NCBI RefSeq assembly: GCF_008041935.1
Contig: NZ_VKAC01000012.1
Span: 124,001-188,000 of the forward strand
Direction of reading: 5' to 3'
DNA length: 64,000 bases
Source: Quadrisphaera setariae
Lineage (GTDB): Bacteria; Actinomycetota; Actinomycetes; Actinomycetales; Quadrisphaeraceae
Shown here: one piece after another, positions 12,978 to 22,231 of the stretch
Layout: each line of letters begins with the position of its first letter
Position numbering within the stretch: position 1 is the first letter of the stretch
Made by a program: the position numbers and the translations under genes
Notes under the pieces: generated by a model
What the model was told of the DNA's origin: nothing
The model's database searches: none
The model's input: only the letters and a program-made list of their open reading frames with translations

Positions 12978-14434
12978 AGCGGTCGGGCCACCAGGTCGAC
13001 GCCTTCGCTGGCCGTGACCTGCACGGGGACCAGCGCCCCCACCGGGGGCAGCTCGGCACCGGGGGCGAGCTCGATGCGCGTCGTGCCGTCGACGTCGGGG
13101 CCCTGGAAGCCGGTGCGCCCGACAGCGCTCACGAGACCGTCGCCGTCGTCGTCGTGCTCCTCGACCAGGACGGCGTCACGAGTGCCGACGCGCTGCGCGG
13201 CGCGCTCGTCGACGAGGGCCTCGACGAGCCGGGAGATCCGGTCCACGCGCTCGGCGACGACGGCCTCGTCGACCTTGTCGGTGAGGGAGGCGGCCTCCGT
13301 GCCGTCCTCGTCGGAGTACCCGAAGACCCCCACCACGTCGAGGCGCGCACCCTCGAGGAAGCGCTCGAGCTCGGCGACGTCGTCCTCGGTCTCCCCCGGG
13401 AAGCCGACGATGACGTTGGAGCGCACGCCCGCCTCGGGCGCCAGGGTGCGGACCCGGTCGAGCAGCGCGAGGAACTCGTCCGTGCTGCCGAAGCGGCGCA
13501 TCCGGCGCAGCAGCGCCGGCGCGGAGTGCTGGAAGGAGAGGTCGAAGTAGGGGGTGACGCCGGGCGTGCCCGCGATCGCCTCGAGCAGCCCCGGACGCAC
13601 CTCGGCCGGCTGCAGGTAGCTGACGCGCACCCGCTCGAGCCCGTCCACGGCCGCCAGCTGCGGCAGCAGGGACTCCAGCGCGCGCAGGTCGCCCAGGTCC
13701 TTGCCGTAGGAGGTCGAGTTCTCGCTGACGAGGAACACCTCCTTGACGCCCTGCTCGGCGAGCCAGCGCGCCTCGGCGAGCACGTCGGCCGGGGGCCGGG
13801 AGACGAAGCTGCCGCGGAAGGCGGGGATGGCGCAGAACGAGCAGCGGCGGTCGCAGCCGGACGCCAGCTTCAGCGGCGCCCAGGGAGCGCTGCCGAGGCG
13901 GGCGCGGACCACGGGCGGGCCGGACTCGGGCACCTTGGCGAGGCTGGCGTCGCTCAGCTCCCCGAGCCCGGGGAGGGCGACGGCGCCGCTGCGGGCGGCG
14001 GCCTGCCGCTTCGCGGGGCTGACGGGCAGCAGCGTGCGGCGGTCGCGCGGGACGTGCGACTCCGGCCGCGCCCCGTGGAGGATGCCGTCGAGGTGGGTGG
14101 ACAGGTCCGCGTAGGAGTCGAACCCGAGCACCGCGTCGACCTCGGGCAGCTCCTCGGCCAGGTCCTTGCCGTACCGCTCGGACATGCAGCCCACGGCCAC
14201 CACGGCCTGCGTGCGCGAGGCGTCGTCGTCGCGGAGCTCGGCGACGTCGAGGAGGACGTCCACGGAGTCCTTCTTCGCCTGCTCCACGAACCCGCAGGTG
14301 TTGACGACGGCGACGTCCGCGGCGGCCGGGTCGTCCTCGAGGCGCCAGCCGGCGGCCGCCAGGCGACCGGCGAGCTCCTCGGAGTCGACCTCGTTGCGGA
14401 CGCACCCGAGGGTGACCAGAGCTACCGACCTCAC
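12974..14434 (-). CDS. rimO: Ribosomal protein S12 methylthiotransferase
   Basis: This 486-residue radical-SAM enzyme has the N-terminal UPF0004 domain (VALVTLGCVRNEVDSEELAG), the radical-SAM cluster motif CDRRCSFC near residues 192-199, and a C-terminal TRAM domain. RimO adds a methylthio group to an aspartate of ribosomal protein S12 using two 4Fe-4S clusters. I favour GTG 14434 over TTG 14443. The shorter start gives the usual short RimO leader, and a TACCCT -10 lies 8 bases upstream, as expected for a leaderless transcript. pgsA, cinA and clgR follow with overlaps. Confidence 0.92.
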   Translation of the reverse strand: MRSVALVTLGCVRNEVDSEELAGRLAAAGWRLEDDPAAADVAVVNTCGFVEQAKKDSVDVLLDVAELRDDDASRTQAVVAVGCMSERYGKDLAEELPEVDAVLGFDSYADLSTHLDGILHGARPESHVPRDRRTLLPVSPAKRQAAARSGAVALPGLGELSDASLAKVPESGPPVVRARLGSAPWAPLKLASGCDRRCSFCAIPAFRGSFVSRPPADVLAEARWLAEQGVKEVFLVSENSTSYGKDLGDLRALESLLPQLAAVDGLERVRVSYLQPAEVRPGLLEAIAGTPGVTPYFDLSFQHSAPALLRRMRRFGSTDEFLALLDRVRTLAPEAGVRSNVIVGFPGETEDDVAELERFLEGARLDVVGVFGYSDEDGTEAASLTDKVDEAVVAERVDRISRLVEALVDERAAQRVGTRDAVLVEEHDDDGDGLVSAVGRTGFQGPDVDGTTRIELAPGAELPPVGALVPVQVTASEGVDLVARPL

Positions 14435-14442
14435 GGCTGGCA

Positions 14443-14448
14443 AGGGTA
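14443..14448 (-). promoter_or_regulatory. Candidate -10 for rimO
   Basis: TACCCT on the minus strand lies 8 bases upstream of GTG 14434, matching the actinobacterial TANNNT leaderless arrangement. No convincing -35 is visible. Confidence 0.35.
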
Positions 14449-14476
14449 CGGGGTCATCGCTGGTGGCCCCGCGGGC

Positions 14477-17236
14477 TCAGTACCTGTCGGTGAGCTCCCA
14501 GGCGTCCTCGGAGCCCTCCGAGGGCTCGTCCACGCCGTCGTCCCAGCCCTCGCCCTCAGCCAGGTCGACCACCTGGGTGGCGTCGTCGGGGATGCGGACC
14601 GGCTCGCGGGCGGCGTCACCGCGCAGGCGGGCCAGGGCCTCGTCCATGTCGTCGGGCTTGACGTAGACGTCACGGGCCTTGGAGCCCTCCGAGGGCCCCA
14701 CCACGCCGCGCTGCTCGAGCAGGTCCATGAGGCGGCCCGCCTTCGCGAACCCCACGCGCAGCTTGCGCTGCAGCATCGAGGTGGAGCCGAACTGGGTGGT
14801 GATGATGTGCTCGGCGGCCGCCAGCATGAGCTCGAGGTCGTCGCCGACGTCCTCGGCGATCTTCTGCGCGTTGCTCGGCGCCACGACGTCCTGCACGTAC
14901 TCGGGCGCGGCCTGCGCCTTGACGTGCGCGACGACCTTCTCCACCTCGGACTCGCTGACCCAGGCGCCCTGCACGCGGGCCGGCTTGGAGGAGCCCATCG
15001 GCAGGAACAGCGCGTCGCCCTGGCCGATGAGCTTCTCGGCGCCCGGCTGGTCCAGGACCACCCGGGAGTCGGCCAGGGACGACGTCGCGAACGCCAGGCG
15101 CGAGGGCACGTTGGCCTTGATGAGGCCGGTGACCACGTCGACCGACGGGCGCTGCGTCGCGAGGACCAGGTGGATGCCGGCGGCGCGCGCGAGCTGGGTG
15201 ATCCTGACGATGGACGACTCCACGTCGCGCGGCGCGACCATCATGAGGTCGGCCAGCTCGTCGACCACCACGAGCAGGTACGGGTACCGCCGCAGCTGGC
15301 GCTCGCTGCCCTCGATCGGCTCCACGCGGCCCTCGTCGATGGCGGCGTTGAAGTCGTCCACGTGCTTGAAGCCGTACATCGCGAGGTCGTCGTAGCGGCG
15401 GTCCATCTCCTGGGTGACCCAGTCGAGCGCCTCGGCGGCCTTCTTGGCGTTGGTGATGATCGGGCTCAGCAGGTGCGGGATGCCCTCGTAGGCCGTGAGC
15501 TCCACGCGCTTCGGGTCCACGAGGATCATGCGCACCTGGTCGGGCGTCGCCCGCATGAGGATCGACGTGATCATCGAGTTGATGAAGCTCGACTTGCCGG
15601 CGCCCGTGGCCCCGGCGACGAGCAGGTGGGGCGTCTTGGCGAGGTTGGTGATGACGTACCCGCCCTCGACGTCCTTGCCGATGCCCATGACCATCGGGTG
15701 CGTGTTGCGCTGCGCGACGTCGCTGCGGAGGACGTCGCCGAGGACGACGATCTCGCGGTCGGTGTTGGGGATCTCCACGCCGATCGCCGACTTGCCGGGG
15801 ATCGGGCTCAGGATGCGCACGTCAGCGCTGGCCACGGCGTAGGCGATGTTCTTCGACAGCGCCGTGACCTTCTCCACCTTGACGCCGGTGCCCAGCTCCA
15901 CCTCGTAGCGGGTGACCGTCGGGCCGCGGGTGAAGTCGGCGACGCGCGCGTCGATGGAGAAGTTGTCCAGGACGGCGGTGAGGGCGTCCACCACGCGGTC
16001 GTTCGCCTCGGTGCGGGTCGCGTGGCCCTCGCCGTGCTTCAGGACGTCGTCCGGCGGCATCTCGTAGGTGCCGGTGAACGCCAGCGCCATCTGCTCCACG
16101 CGGTGCGGCAGCTGCGTGGTGGGCGGTGCCTGCAGCGGCGGGGCGGGAGCCGGCGGGGCGGGAGCCGGCGCGGCACCGCGGGCGTGGGCGGTGACGCCGG
16201 CGGCCGACGAGCGGCGCGGCCCCGGAGCGGCGTCGGGCTCCTCGCCGGGCTCGACGGCGACCGCGGTGGTCGGGGCGGCGCCGAAGTCCTTGAAGGGGTC
16301 GAAGACCTCCTCGCCCGGCGCAGGGGTGGCGGCGGACGCCTGCTCCTCGAAGGCGGGCCGGTCGTCCTCGCCGGCGCCCCGCTTGCGGCGCTTCGGCTTG
16401 ACCTCCGCCTCGCGCTCCATCGCCTGCTCGTAGGCCTCGTCGCCGTGGCGGCTGCCGCGGGCGCGGCCCAGCTGGCGGCGCTCGAGCTCGCCGTCGGGGT
16501 CGTCCTCGCCGTAGCGGCCGTGCACGTCGTCGCCGCCGGTGAGGGTGCGGTAGAGCAGACCCAGGCGGTGCGGCACGAGGTGCACGGGCGTCGCGGTGGT
16601 CACCAGGACGCCGAAGACGGCGAGGATCCCGAGCAGCGTGTAGGTGAGCGCCCCGCCCACCGCCGCGTCCACGGGGGTCGCCACGAGGTAGCCGAGCACG
16701 CCGCCCGCCTCGCGGATCCTCTCCAGGGAGCTGACCGGGCTCGCGCCGAGCGCCCCGCCCAGGTGGAGCATGCCCGCCACGGCCACCGTGATGGCCCCGA
16801 GCCCGACGACGACGCGGCTGTTCTCGCTGCCCGCGTCAGGGCGCAGCAGCAGGCGCAGCGCCAGCACGCCCAGCGCCAGCGGCAGCGCGAGGCTCACCTT
16901 GCCGACGGTCCCGGCGACCACGGCGTGGACCACGTCGCCGAAGGTCCCGGGCATGCCCCACCACTCACGGGCGGCCACCACGATGGCGGCCGCCACGAGC
17001 GCGAGGCCGATCCCGTCCCGGCGGACGTCGGGGTCCAGGTCGGAGCTGTCGGGGCGCCCCTTGCGGGCGCTGCCACCCACGGCGTGGGCGAGCCCCATCC
17101 AGGTGCCGCGGACGGCCCGCACGGGCAGCGGCGCGCGGGTCCGCGCGTGGGCGGCGCCGCGCGCGCCGCCCTTGGGGGCGGCCTTCGCCCCGGCGCGAGG
17201 CTTCGCGGGAGCGCGCGAGGTCGAGCGGGTGGCCAT
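14477..17236 (-). CDS. ftsK: DNA translocase FtsK
   Basis: This 919-residue protein has a basic Ala/Lys-rich N-terminus and about four membrane helices within residues 70-215. An acidic and then Pro-rich linker (residues about 225-375) follows, then the RecA-like motor with Walker [10 protein letters not shown] near 539-547 and Walker [13 protein letters not shown]. The C-terminal gamma winged helix holds [27 protein letters not shown]. FtsK pumps DNA through the division septum and activates XerCD recombination at dif. It is slightly longer than usual at the N-terminus. A TAGCGT -10 sits 6 bases before the ATG. Confidence 0.95.
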   Translation of the reverse strand: MATRSTSRAPAKPRAGAKAAPKGGARGAAHARTRAPLPVRAVRGTWMGLAHAVGGSARKGRPDSSDLDPDVRRDGIGLALVAAAIVVAAREWWGMPGTFGDVVHAVVAGTVGKVSLALPLALGVLALRLLLRPDAGSENSRVVVGLGAITVAVAGMLHLGGALGASPVSSLERIREAGGVLGYLVATPVDAAVGGALTYTLLGILAVFGVLVTTATPVHLVPHRLGLLYRTLTGGDDVHGRYGEDDPDGELERRQLGRARGSRHGDEAYEQAMEREAEVKPKRRKRGAGEDDRPAFEEQASAATPAPGEEVFDPFKDFGAAPTTAVAVEPGEEPDAAPGPRRSSAAGVTAHARGAAPAPAPPAPAPPLQAPPTTQLPHRVEQMALAFTGTYEMPPDDVLKHGEGHATRTEANDRVVDALTAVLDNFSIDARVADFTRGPTVTRYEVELGTGVKVEKVTALSKNIAYAVASADVRILSPIPGKSAIGVEIPNTDREIVVLGDVLRSDVAQRNTHPMVMGIGKDVEGGYVITNLAKTPHLLVAGATGAGKSSFINSMITSILMRATPDQVRMILVDPKRVELTAYEGIPHLLSPIITNAKKAAEALDWVTQEMDRRYDDLAMYGFKHVDDFNAAIDEGRVEPIEGSERQLRRYPYLLVVVDELADLMMVAPRDVESSIVRITQLARAAGIHLVLATQRPSVDVVTGLIKANVPSRLAFATSSLADSRVVLDQPGAEKLIGQGDALFLPMGSSKPARVQGAWVSESEVEKVVAHVKAQAAPEYVQDVVAPSNAQKIAEDVGDDLELMLAAAEHIITTQFGSTSMLQRKLRVGFAKAGRLMDLLEQRGVVGPSEGSKARDVYVKPDDMDEALARLRGDAAREPVRIPDDATQVVDLAEGEGWDDGVDEPSEGSEDAWELTDRY

Positions 17237-17242
17237 GCGGCC

Positions 17243-17248
17243 ACGCTA
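17243..17248 (-). promoter_or_regulatory. Candidate -10 for leaderless ftsK transcript
   Basis: TAGCGT on the minus strand is separated from the ftsK ATG by 6 bases (GGCCGC). This is the canonical TANNNT spacing for a transcript that begins at the start codon. No Shine-Dalgarno sequence is present. Confidence 0.45.
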
Positions 17249-17291
17249 TCCGCTCGTCACATCCCTCACACACGCCCCACGCCGGGAGGAA

Positions 17292-19019
17292 CTACGCCTC
17301 CACGACCACCGGGATGATCATGGGCCTGCGGCGCAGCGACGTCCCCGCCCAGCGGCCGACCACGCGGCGCACCACCTGCTGCAGCTGGTGGGTGTCGACA
17401 CCGCCGCCGCCCTGGGACGCCTGCGCGACGGCCTGGGCCAGCGCGTCAGCCACCCTCGGGACGATGGACTGCAGGGTGCTCGTGTCCTCGGCGACGCCCC
17501 GGGCGTGCACCTCGGGGCCCGCCACCACCTTGCCGGTGGTGGAGTCGATGACGGCGAACACCGAGATGAAGCCCTCGTCACCCAGGATGCGACGGTCCTT
17601 GAGGTCGGCGTCGGTGATGGAACCCACCGAGGAGCCGTCGACGTAGACGTACCCGCAGGGCACCTGACCGGTGATCTTCGCGCGGCCGTCGCGCAGGTCG
17701 ACCACGGAACCGCAGTCGGTGATGAGCACCCGCTCGCGCGGCACACCCGTCTTGACCGCGAGGTCGGCGTTCGCGTGGAGGTGCCGCACCTCGCCGTGCA
17801 CCGGCATGGCGTTCTTCGGCTTGACGATGTTGTAGCAGTACAGGAGCTCACCGGCGCTCGCGTGGCCGGAGACGTGCACGCGGGCGTTGCCGGAGTGCAC
17901 GACCGCGGCGCCCAGGCGCATGAGCCCGTTGATCACGCGGTAGACGGCGTTCTCGTTGCCGGGGATGAGCGAGGAGGCCAGGACGACGGTGTCGCCCGGA
18001 CCCACCTGGATCCGGTGGTCGTGGTTGGCCATCCTGCTCAGGGCGGCCATCGGCTCGCCCTGGGAGCCGGTGCACATGAGCACGACCTTGGCGTCCGGGA
18101 GGTCGTCGACCTGCTTGAGGTCCACGAGGACGCCCTTGGGCACGTCGAGGTAGCCCAGGTCGGCGGCCACGCCCATGTTCCGCACCATCGAGCGGCCCAC
18201 GAAGGCCACCTTGCGGCCGTGCTTGTGCGCGGTGTCGAGCACCTGCTGCACGCGGTGCACGTGCGAGGCGAAGCTCGCCACGATGAGCCGGCGCTGGGCG
18301 CTGGCGAAGACCCTGTCGAGCACGGGGGTGATCTCGCGCTCCGCGGTGGTGAAGCCCGGCACCTCGGCGTTGGTGGAGTCGACCATGAACAGGTCGACGC
18401 CGCGCTCGCCGAGCCGCGCGAAGGCGCGCAGGTCGGTGATGCGGCCGTCCAGCGGCAGCTGGTCCATCTTGAAGTCGCCGGTGTGGAGCACCGTTCCGGC
18501 GCTCGTGCGCACGGCGACCGCGAGGGCGTCGGGGATCGAGTGGTTGACCGCGACGAACTCGCACTCGAACGGACCGAGCTGCTCGACCTGCCCCTCGCTC
18601 ACCGCGAGCGTGTACGGCTGGATGCGGTGCTCCTTGAGCTTCGCCTCGACGAAGGCCAGCGTCAGCGTGGAGCCCACCAGCGGGATGTCGGGGCGCAGGC
18701 GCAGGAGGAACGGCACGGCGCCGATGTGGTCCTCGTGGCCGTGCGTGAGGACCACGGCGACGACGTCGTCCAGGCGGTCGGCGATGTAGCTGAAGTCCGG
18801 GAGGATGAGGTCGACGCCGGGCTGGTGGTCCTCGGGGAACAGGACGCCGCAGTCGATGATCAGCAGCTTGCCGTCGATCTCGAGCACGGCCATGTTGCGG
18901 CCGACCTCGCCGAGGCCGCCCAGCGGCACCACGCGCAGCGTGCCGCGGGCGAGCTTCGGGGGCAGGCCCAGGGTCTGGCCGAGGGTCTGGGTGGTCGCTG
19001 CGGCGGTGGGGGCTGTCAC
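17292..19019 (-). CDS. rnj: Ribonuclease J
   Basis: This 575-residue metallo-beta-lactamase/beta-CASP ribonuclease carries VVLTHGHEDHIGAVP near residues 88-102, the zinc-binding HxHxDH core. A beta-CASP region contains the SFASHVHRVQQVLD motif, and the C-terminal half has SGHAS and MPVHGEVRHL. RNase J combines 5'-3' exonuclease and endonuclease activities in mRNA decay and rRNA maturation. Its GTG overlaps the dapA stop by 4 bases (GTGA). The dapA-rnj pair followed by ftsK is a conserved actinobacterial arrangement. Confidence 0.94.
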   Translation of the reverse strand: MTAPTAAATTQTLGQTLGLPPKLARGTLRVVPLGGLGEVGRNMAVLEIDGKLLIIDCGVLFPEDHQPGVDLILPDFSYIADRLDDVVAVVLTHGHEDHIGAVPFLLRLRPDIPLVGSTLTLAFVEAKLKEHRIQPYTLAVSEGQVEQLGPFECEFVAVNHSIPDALAVAVRTSAGTVLHTGDFKMDQLPLDGRITDLRAFARLGERGVDLFMVDSTNAEVPGFTTAEREITPVLDRVFASAQRRLIVASFASHVHRVQQVLDTAHKHGRKVAFVGRSMVRNMGVAADLGYLDVPKGVLVDLKQVDDLPDAKVVLMCTGSQGEPMAALSRMANHDHRIQVGPGDTVVLASSLIPGNENAVYRVINGLMRLGAAVVHSGNARVHVSGHASAGELLYCYNIVKPKNAMPVHGEVRHLHANADLAVKTGVPRERVLITDCGSVVDLRDGRAKITGQVPCGYVYVDGSSVGSITDADLKDRRILGDEGFISVFAVIDSTTGKVVAGPEVHARGVAEDTSTLQSIVPRVADALAQAVAQASQGGGGVDTHQLQQVVRRVVGRWAGTSLRRRPMIIPVVVEA

Positions 19020-19936
19020 AGAAGGTCTGCTCCTCGCAGGTCGGAGCTGAGCTGCTCGACCTGCTCGTCGGTGGCCTCCACGAGGGGCAGGCGCACGTGG
19101 CGGTTGGGGATGGCCCCGGTGAGCTCCAGCGCCGCCTTCACCATGATCGCGCCCTGGGTGCGGGTCATGATCGCGGTGACGGCGGGGAGCAGCCGGGTGT
19201 GGATCGCTCGGGCTGCGGGCAGGTCGCCCGCGTCGACGGCGGCGACCATGGCCGCGTAGGGACCAGCCGCCACGTGCCCGACCACGGAGACGACGCCGGC
19301 GGCGCCCTGCGCGAGGTGCGCGAGGTTCAGCTGGTCGCTGCCGGAGTAGTAGGCCAGGCCGCCCTCGCCTCCGGCGGCGGCCATGACCTGTGACGACGCG
19401 AACAGGTCGTCCTTGGCGTCCTTGACGGCCACCACGCGGGGGTGCTCCGCGAGGCGCAGGAGGACCTCGTTGGAGATCGCGGTGCCGGTGCGGCCGGGGA
19501 TGTCGTAGAGCATCACCGGCAGGCCCGTGGAGTCGGCCACGGCCGAGAAGTGGCGGAACAGGCCCTCCTGCGGGGGCTTGTTGTAGTACGGGGTGACCAC
19601 GAGCAGGCCGTCGACGCCGGTCCTCTCGGCGGCGCGGGCGCGCCGCAGGGTGTGGTCGGTGTCGTTGTTGCCGCAGCCCGCGATGACGTGGGCCCGCGAG
19701 CCCACCGCCTCGACGACGGCGGCGAGCAGCGCGTCGTGCTCGTGCTCGGCCAGCGTCGGGGACTCCCCCGTGGTGCCGGCGACGACGAGGCCGTCGTTCC
19801 CCTCGTCCACCAGGCGCTGCGCCAGCGCCTGGGCGGCGGCGACGTCCAGAGCGCCGTCAGCGGTGAACGGGGTCGCCATCGCGGTGAGCACCGCCCCGAA
19901 CGGCCGGTGGACAGCGGGGGCGGTCGCGTCGGGCAC
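19016..19936 (-). CDS. dapA: 4-hydroxy-tetrahydrodipicolinate synthase
   Basis: This 306-residue TIM-barrel class I aldolase-type enzyme carries the VAGTTGESPTL motif, VTPYYNKPPQEGLFRHF with the catalytic Tyr, LYDIPGRTG, and Schiff-base Lys172 in AVKDAKDD. It condenses pyruvate with aspartate semialdehyde, the first committed step to diaminopimelate and lysine. The GTG start at 19936 has a TAGCCT -10 just 6 bases upstream. RNase J is translationally coupled downstream; there is no biochemical link between the two. Confidence 0.94.
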   Translation of the reverse strand: MPDATAPAVHRPFGAVLTAMATPFTADGALDVAAAQALAQRLVDEGNDGLVVAGTTGESPTLAEHEHDALLAAVVEAVGSRAHVIAGCGNNDTDHTLRRARAAERTGVDGLLVVTPYYNKPPQEGLFRHFSAVADSTGLPVMLYDIPGRTGTAISNEVLLRLAEHPRVVAVKDAKDDLFASSQVMAAAGGEGGLAYYSGSDQLNLAHLAQGAAGVVSVVGHVAAGPYAAMVAAVDAGDLPAARAIHTRLLPAVTAIMTRTQGAIMVKAALELTGAIPNRHVRLPLVEATDEQVEQLSSDLRGADLL

Positions 19937-19942
19937 CGGGGA

Positions 19943-19948
19943 AGGCTA
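19943..19948 (-). promoter_or_regulatory. Candidate -10 for leaderless dapA transcript
   Basis: TAGCCT on the minus strand is followed by TCCCCG and then the dapA GTG. The 6-base spacing matches the leaderless TANNNT pattern. The plsC stop is only a few bases further upstream, so this promoter separates the two genes. Confidence 0.4.
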
Positions 19949-20830
19949 CCGGGACGGGTGCGGCCCGGGCTCCGGGGCTTCCGGGGGGTCGACCGGCGGC
20001 AGCGCGGTCCCGACGTCCCCCAGCTCCTCGGGGCCCAGCTCGGGCTCGTGGGCGCGGCGCGTGGTCGAGTCGGCGGAGGGACCGGCGGCGAGCACCTCGG
20101 GGCCGGCGGCCTCCGGCCGGGGCGCCTTGGTCGCCCCGCGGCGCTCCTTGGCCGCCGAGGCCAGCTTGTCCTTCATGGAGGCCGCGTAGACGTCGACGTA
20201 CTCCTGCCCGGACAGCCGCATGATCTCGTAGGTGATCTCGTCGGTCACCGAGCGCAGGACGAACCTGTCGTTCTCCATGCCCTGGTACCGGGAGAAGTCC
20301 AGCGGGGCCCCGATGGTGATGCCCACCCGGCGGATGCGGGGGATCCGACGCCCGATGGGCTGCACCTCGGCGGTGCCGTGCATCGCCACCGGCAGGACGG
20401 GGACGCCGCTGGTCAGCGCCACGCGCGCCACGCCGGTCTTCCCGCGGTACAGGCGTCCGTCAGGGCTGCGGGTGCCCTCGGGGTAGATGCCGAAGAGCTC
20501 ACCGCGGTCGAGCACCGCCAGGGCCAGGTCGATCGCCGCCTGGCTCGCCTTGCCGCCCGACCGGTCCACGGGCAGCTGGCCGATGCCCTTGAAGAAGCCC
20601 GCCGTGAGCCGCCCCTTCACGCCGCGGCCGGTGAAGTACTCGGCCTTCGCCATGAAGCTCACCCGCCGCGGGACCATGAGCGGGAGGAAGAAGGAGTCCG
20701 ACACGGACAGGTGGTTGCTCGCGAGCACCGCGGGCCCCGTCAGCGGCACGTGCTCCAGCCCCTTGACCTCCGGCCGGAACAGCGACGTCAGGACGGGGTA
20801 GAGCACCGCCTTGAACAGCCAGTAGAGCAC
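19946..20830 (-). CDS. plsC: 1-acyl-sn-glycerol-3-phosphate acyltransferase (PlsC family)
   Basis: This 294-residue lysophosphatidate acyltransferase-family protein has the HX4D motif N39-H40-L-S-V-S-D45 and the FGIYPEGTRSPDGRLYRG block near 110-125. An N-terminal hydrophobic segment anchors it to the membrane. The last 70 residues are an acidic, Ala/Pro-rich tail not needed for catalysis. It acylates lysophosphatidic acid or a related acceptor in phospholipid synthesis. GAGGAGGAGG sits just before the GTG. It diverges from an esterase gene, an arrangement also found in mycobacteria near the PimB' region. Confidence 0.88.
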   Translation of the reverse strand: MLYWLFKAVLYPVLTSLFRPEVKGLEHVPLTGPAVLASNHLSVSDSFFLPLMVPRRVSFMAKAEYFTGRGVKGRLTAGFFKGIGQLPVDRSGGKASQAAIDLALAVLDRGELFGIYPEGTRSPDGRLYRGKTGVARVALTSGVPVLPVAMHGTAEVQPIGRRIPRIRRVGITIGAPLDFSRYQGMENDRFVLRSVTDEITYEIMRLSGQEYVDVYAASMKDKLASAAKERRGATKAPRPEAAGPEVLAAGPSADSTTRRAHEPELGPEELGDVGTALPPVDPPEAPEPGPHPSR

Positions 20831-20907
20831 CCGTCCTCCTCCTCAAGCGGTCCTGGCTCAACCATAGGGGCGCCCTCGTCCTGCCTGCAGCGTGCGACGA
20901 TGGTGGC

Positions 20908-21693
20908 GTGGGTGTGCTGGCCGGCGCGGAGGCCTTCTCGTCCGGCGCTGCGGCCGGCGCGGGGACCGCTGGCGCGCCCGCCGTCCTGCTCTGCCACGGC
21001 TTCACCGGGAGCCCCCAGGGGCTGCGCGGCTGGGCGCAGGACCTCGCCGCCGCCGGCCTGTCCGTCTGCCTGCCCCGGCTGCCCGGGCACGGGACGAGCT
21101 GGCAGGAGATGGCCCGCACGGGCTGGGCCGACTGGCTGGGCGCGCTCGAGGCGGAGCTGGAGCAGCTGCGCTCGCGCGGGCACCGCGTCGTCGTCGGCGG
21201 CCTGTCGATGGGCGGTGGCCTGGCCCTGCGGCTCGCGGCCGACCACCCCGCGGACGTGGCCGGCCTGGTGCTCGTCAACCCGGCGGTGCGCCTGGAGGAC
21301 CCGCGCCTGGCAGCCCTGCCGCTGCTGCGCCGCCTGGGGCTGCTCGGCCGTCCCGGCCGCGAGCGCACCGCGCCCGCCGTCGGCGGTGACGTCGCGAAGC
21401 CCGGGGCGGTGGAGCTCGCCTACGACAGGGTGCCGCTGCGCGCCGCGGCGTCGATGGTCGAGGGGCTGCGCGGGGTGGCCCGCGACCTGCCCCTCGTGCA
21501 CCAGCCGCTGGTGCTCCTCCGGTCCGCGGCCGACCACGTGGTGCCCGCCTCCTCCAGCGCGCTCGTGCTGGAGCGCGTCGGCTCGGCCGACGTGCGCGAG
21601 GAGGTGCTCGAGCGCAGCTACCACGTGGCCACGCTCGACCACGACGCCGCGCGCGTCAGCGCGGCCACCCTCGACCTGGTGGGCCGGCTGTGA
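20908..21693 (+). CDS. Alpha/beta hydrolase (carboxylesterase / monoacylglycerol-lipase type)
   Basis: This 261-residue serine hydrolase has an oxyanion loop HGFTGSPQGLRGWA and the nucleophile elbow GLS100MGGGLA. The acid residue lies in RSAADHVVPAS, and the catalytic His in YHVATLDHD. The architecture and length match the Est30 / monoacylglycerol-lipase family. Its place beside a PlsC acyltransferase and before an acyl-CoA synthetase suggests lipid turnover, which is inference. The GTG start is leaderless-like. Its stop overlaps the next gene (GTGA), so the two are cotranscribed. Confidence 0.83.
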   Translation: MGVLAGAEAFSSGAAAGAGTAGAPAVLLCHGFTGSPQGLRGWAQDLAAAGLSVCLPRLPGHGTSWQEMARTGWADWLGALEAELEQLRSRGHRVVVGGLSMGGGLALRLAADHPADVAGLVLVNPAVRLEDPRLAALPLLRRLGLLGRPGRERTAPAVGGDVAKPGAVELAYDRVPLRAAASMVEGLRGVARDLPLVHQPLVLLRSAADHVVPASSSALVLERVGSADVREEVLERSYHVATLDHDAARVSAATLDLVGRL

Positions 21694-22223
21694 CCGCCGC
21701 ACCCCCGCCCCCCGGCGGCGGCGACCCCGAGGGCGTCGACGTCGACGCCGCGTGGGCGCAGATCCTCGCCCACTGGGACGACCCCGCGGCCGAGCCCGAC
21801 CGCCCGGCGGCCCCGCCGACCGCGCCACCGGCGGTCCCACCGGCCTCGCCGCCGGCTCCCCCGGCCGCCCCGACGGAGCTGCGGCGGCGCCGCACCGACC
21901 CGCCGGCCGAGACGCCCGCCCCACCGCAGGGGCCGCGGCTGCCCGACGGGCGCGGCGGCACCGAGGCCGACCCGCTGGCCGAGGAGCACTGGACCCCGCC
22001 CGAGCCACCGCCGCTGCCGCGCGGCAGCTGGCGGACCTGGCTGCCGTGGCTGGGCGTGCTCGGCGTGCCGTTCTTCTTCGTCGTCGTCGTGATCGTGAAG
22101 CCGCCGCTGCCGCCGCTCGTCGTCCTCGTGGCGGTGCTGGGCTTCGTGGCGGGGTTCGTCACCCTCGTCCTGCGGCTGCCCAGCCACCGCGAGGACGACG
22201 GCGACGACGGCGCCCGGCTCTAG
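21690..22223 (+). CDS. Proline-rich membrane protein of unknown function
   Basis: I do not recognise this 177-residue protein as a named family. Its first 100 residues are Pro/Ala-rich and disordered; the conserved-looking part begins with DVDAAWAQILAHWDD. Two closely spaced hydrophobic helices (residues about 115-160) follow, and then a short acidic tail. The start overlaps the esterase stop by 4 bases. Topology suggests a cytoplasmic disordered domain anchored by a helical hairpin. It may be a partner or scaffold for the esterase, but nothing shows that directly. Confidence 0.55.
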   Translation: MTAAPPPPGGGDPEGVDVDAAWAQILAHWDDPAAEPDRPAAPPTAPPAVPPASPPAPPAAPTELRRRRTDPPAETPAPPQGPRLPDGRGGTEADPLAEEHWTPPEPPPLPRGSWRTWLPWLGVLGVPFFFVVVVIVKPPLPPLVVLVAVLGFVAGFVTLVLRLPSHREDDGDDGARL

Positions 22224-22231
22224 GGGTCCGG

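Noticed and set aside
13154-17317. Plus-strand open frame of 1387 codons opposite rimO and ftsK
   Set aside because: It shadows two highly conserved genes and has no domain resemblance.
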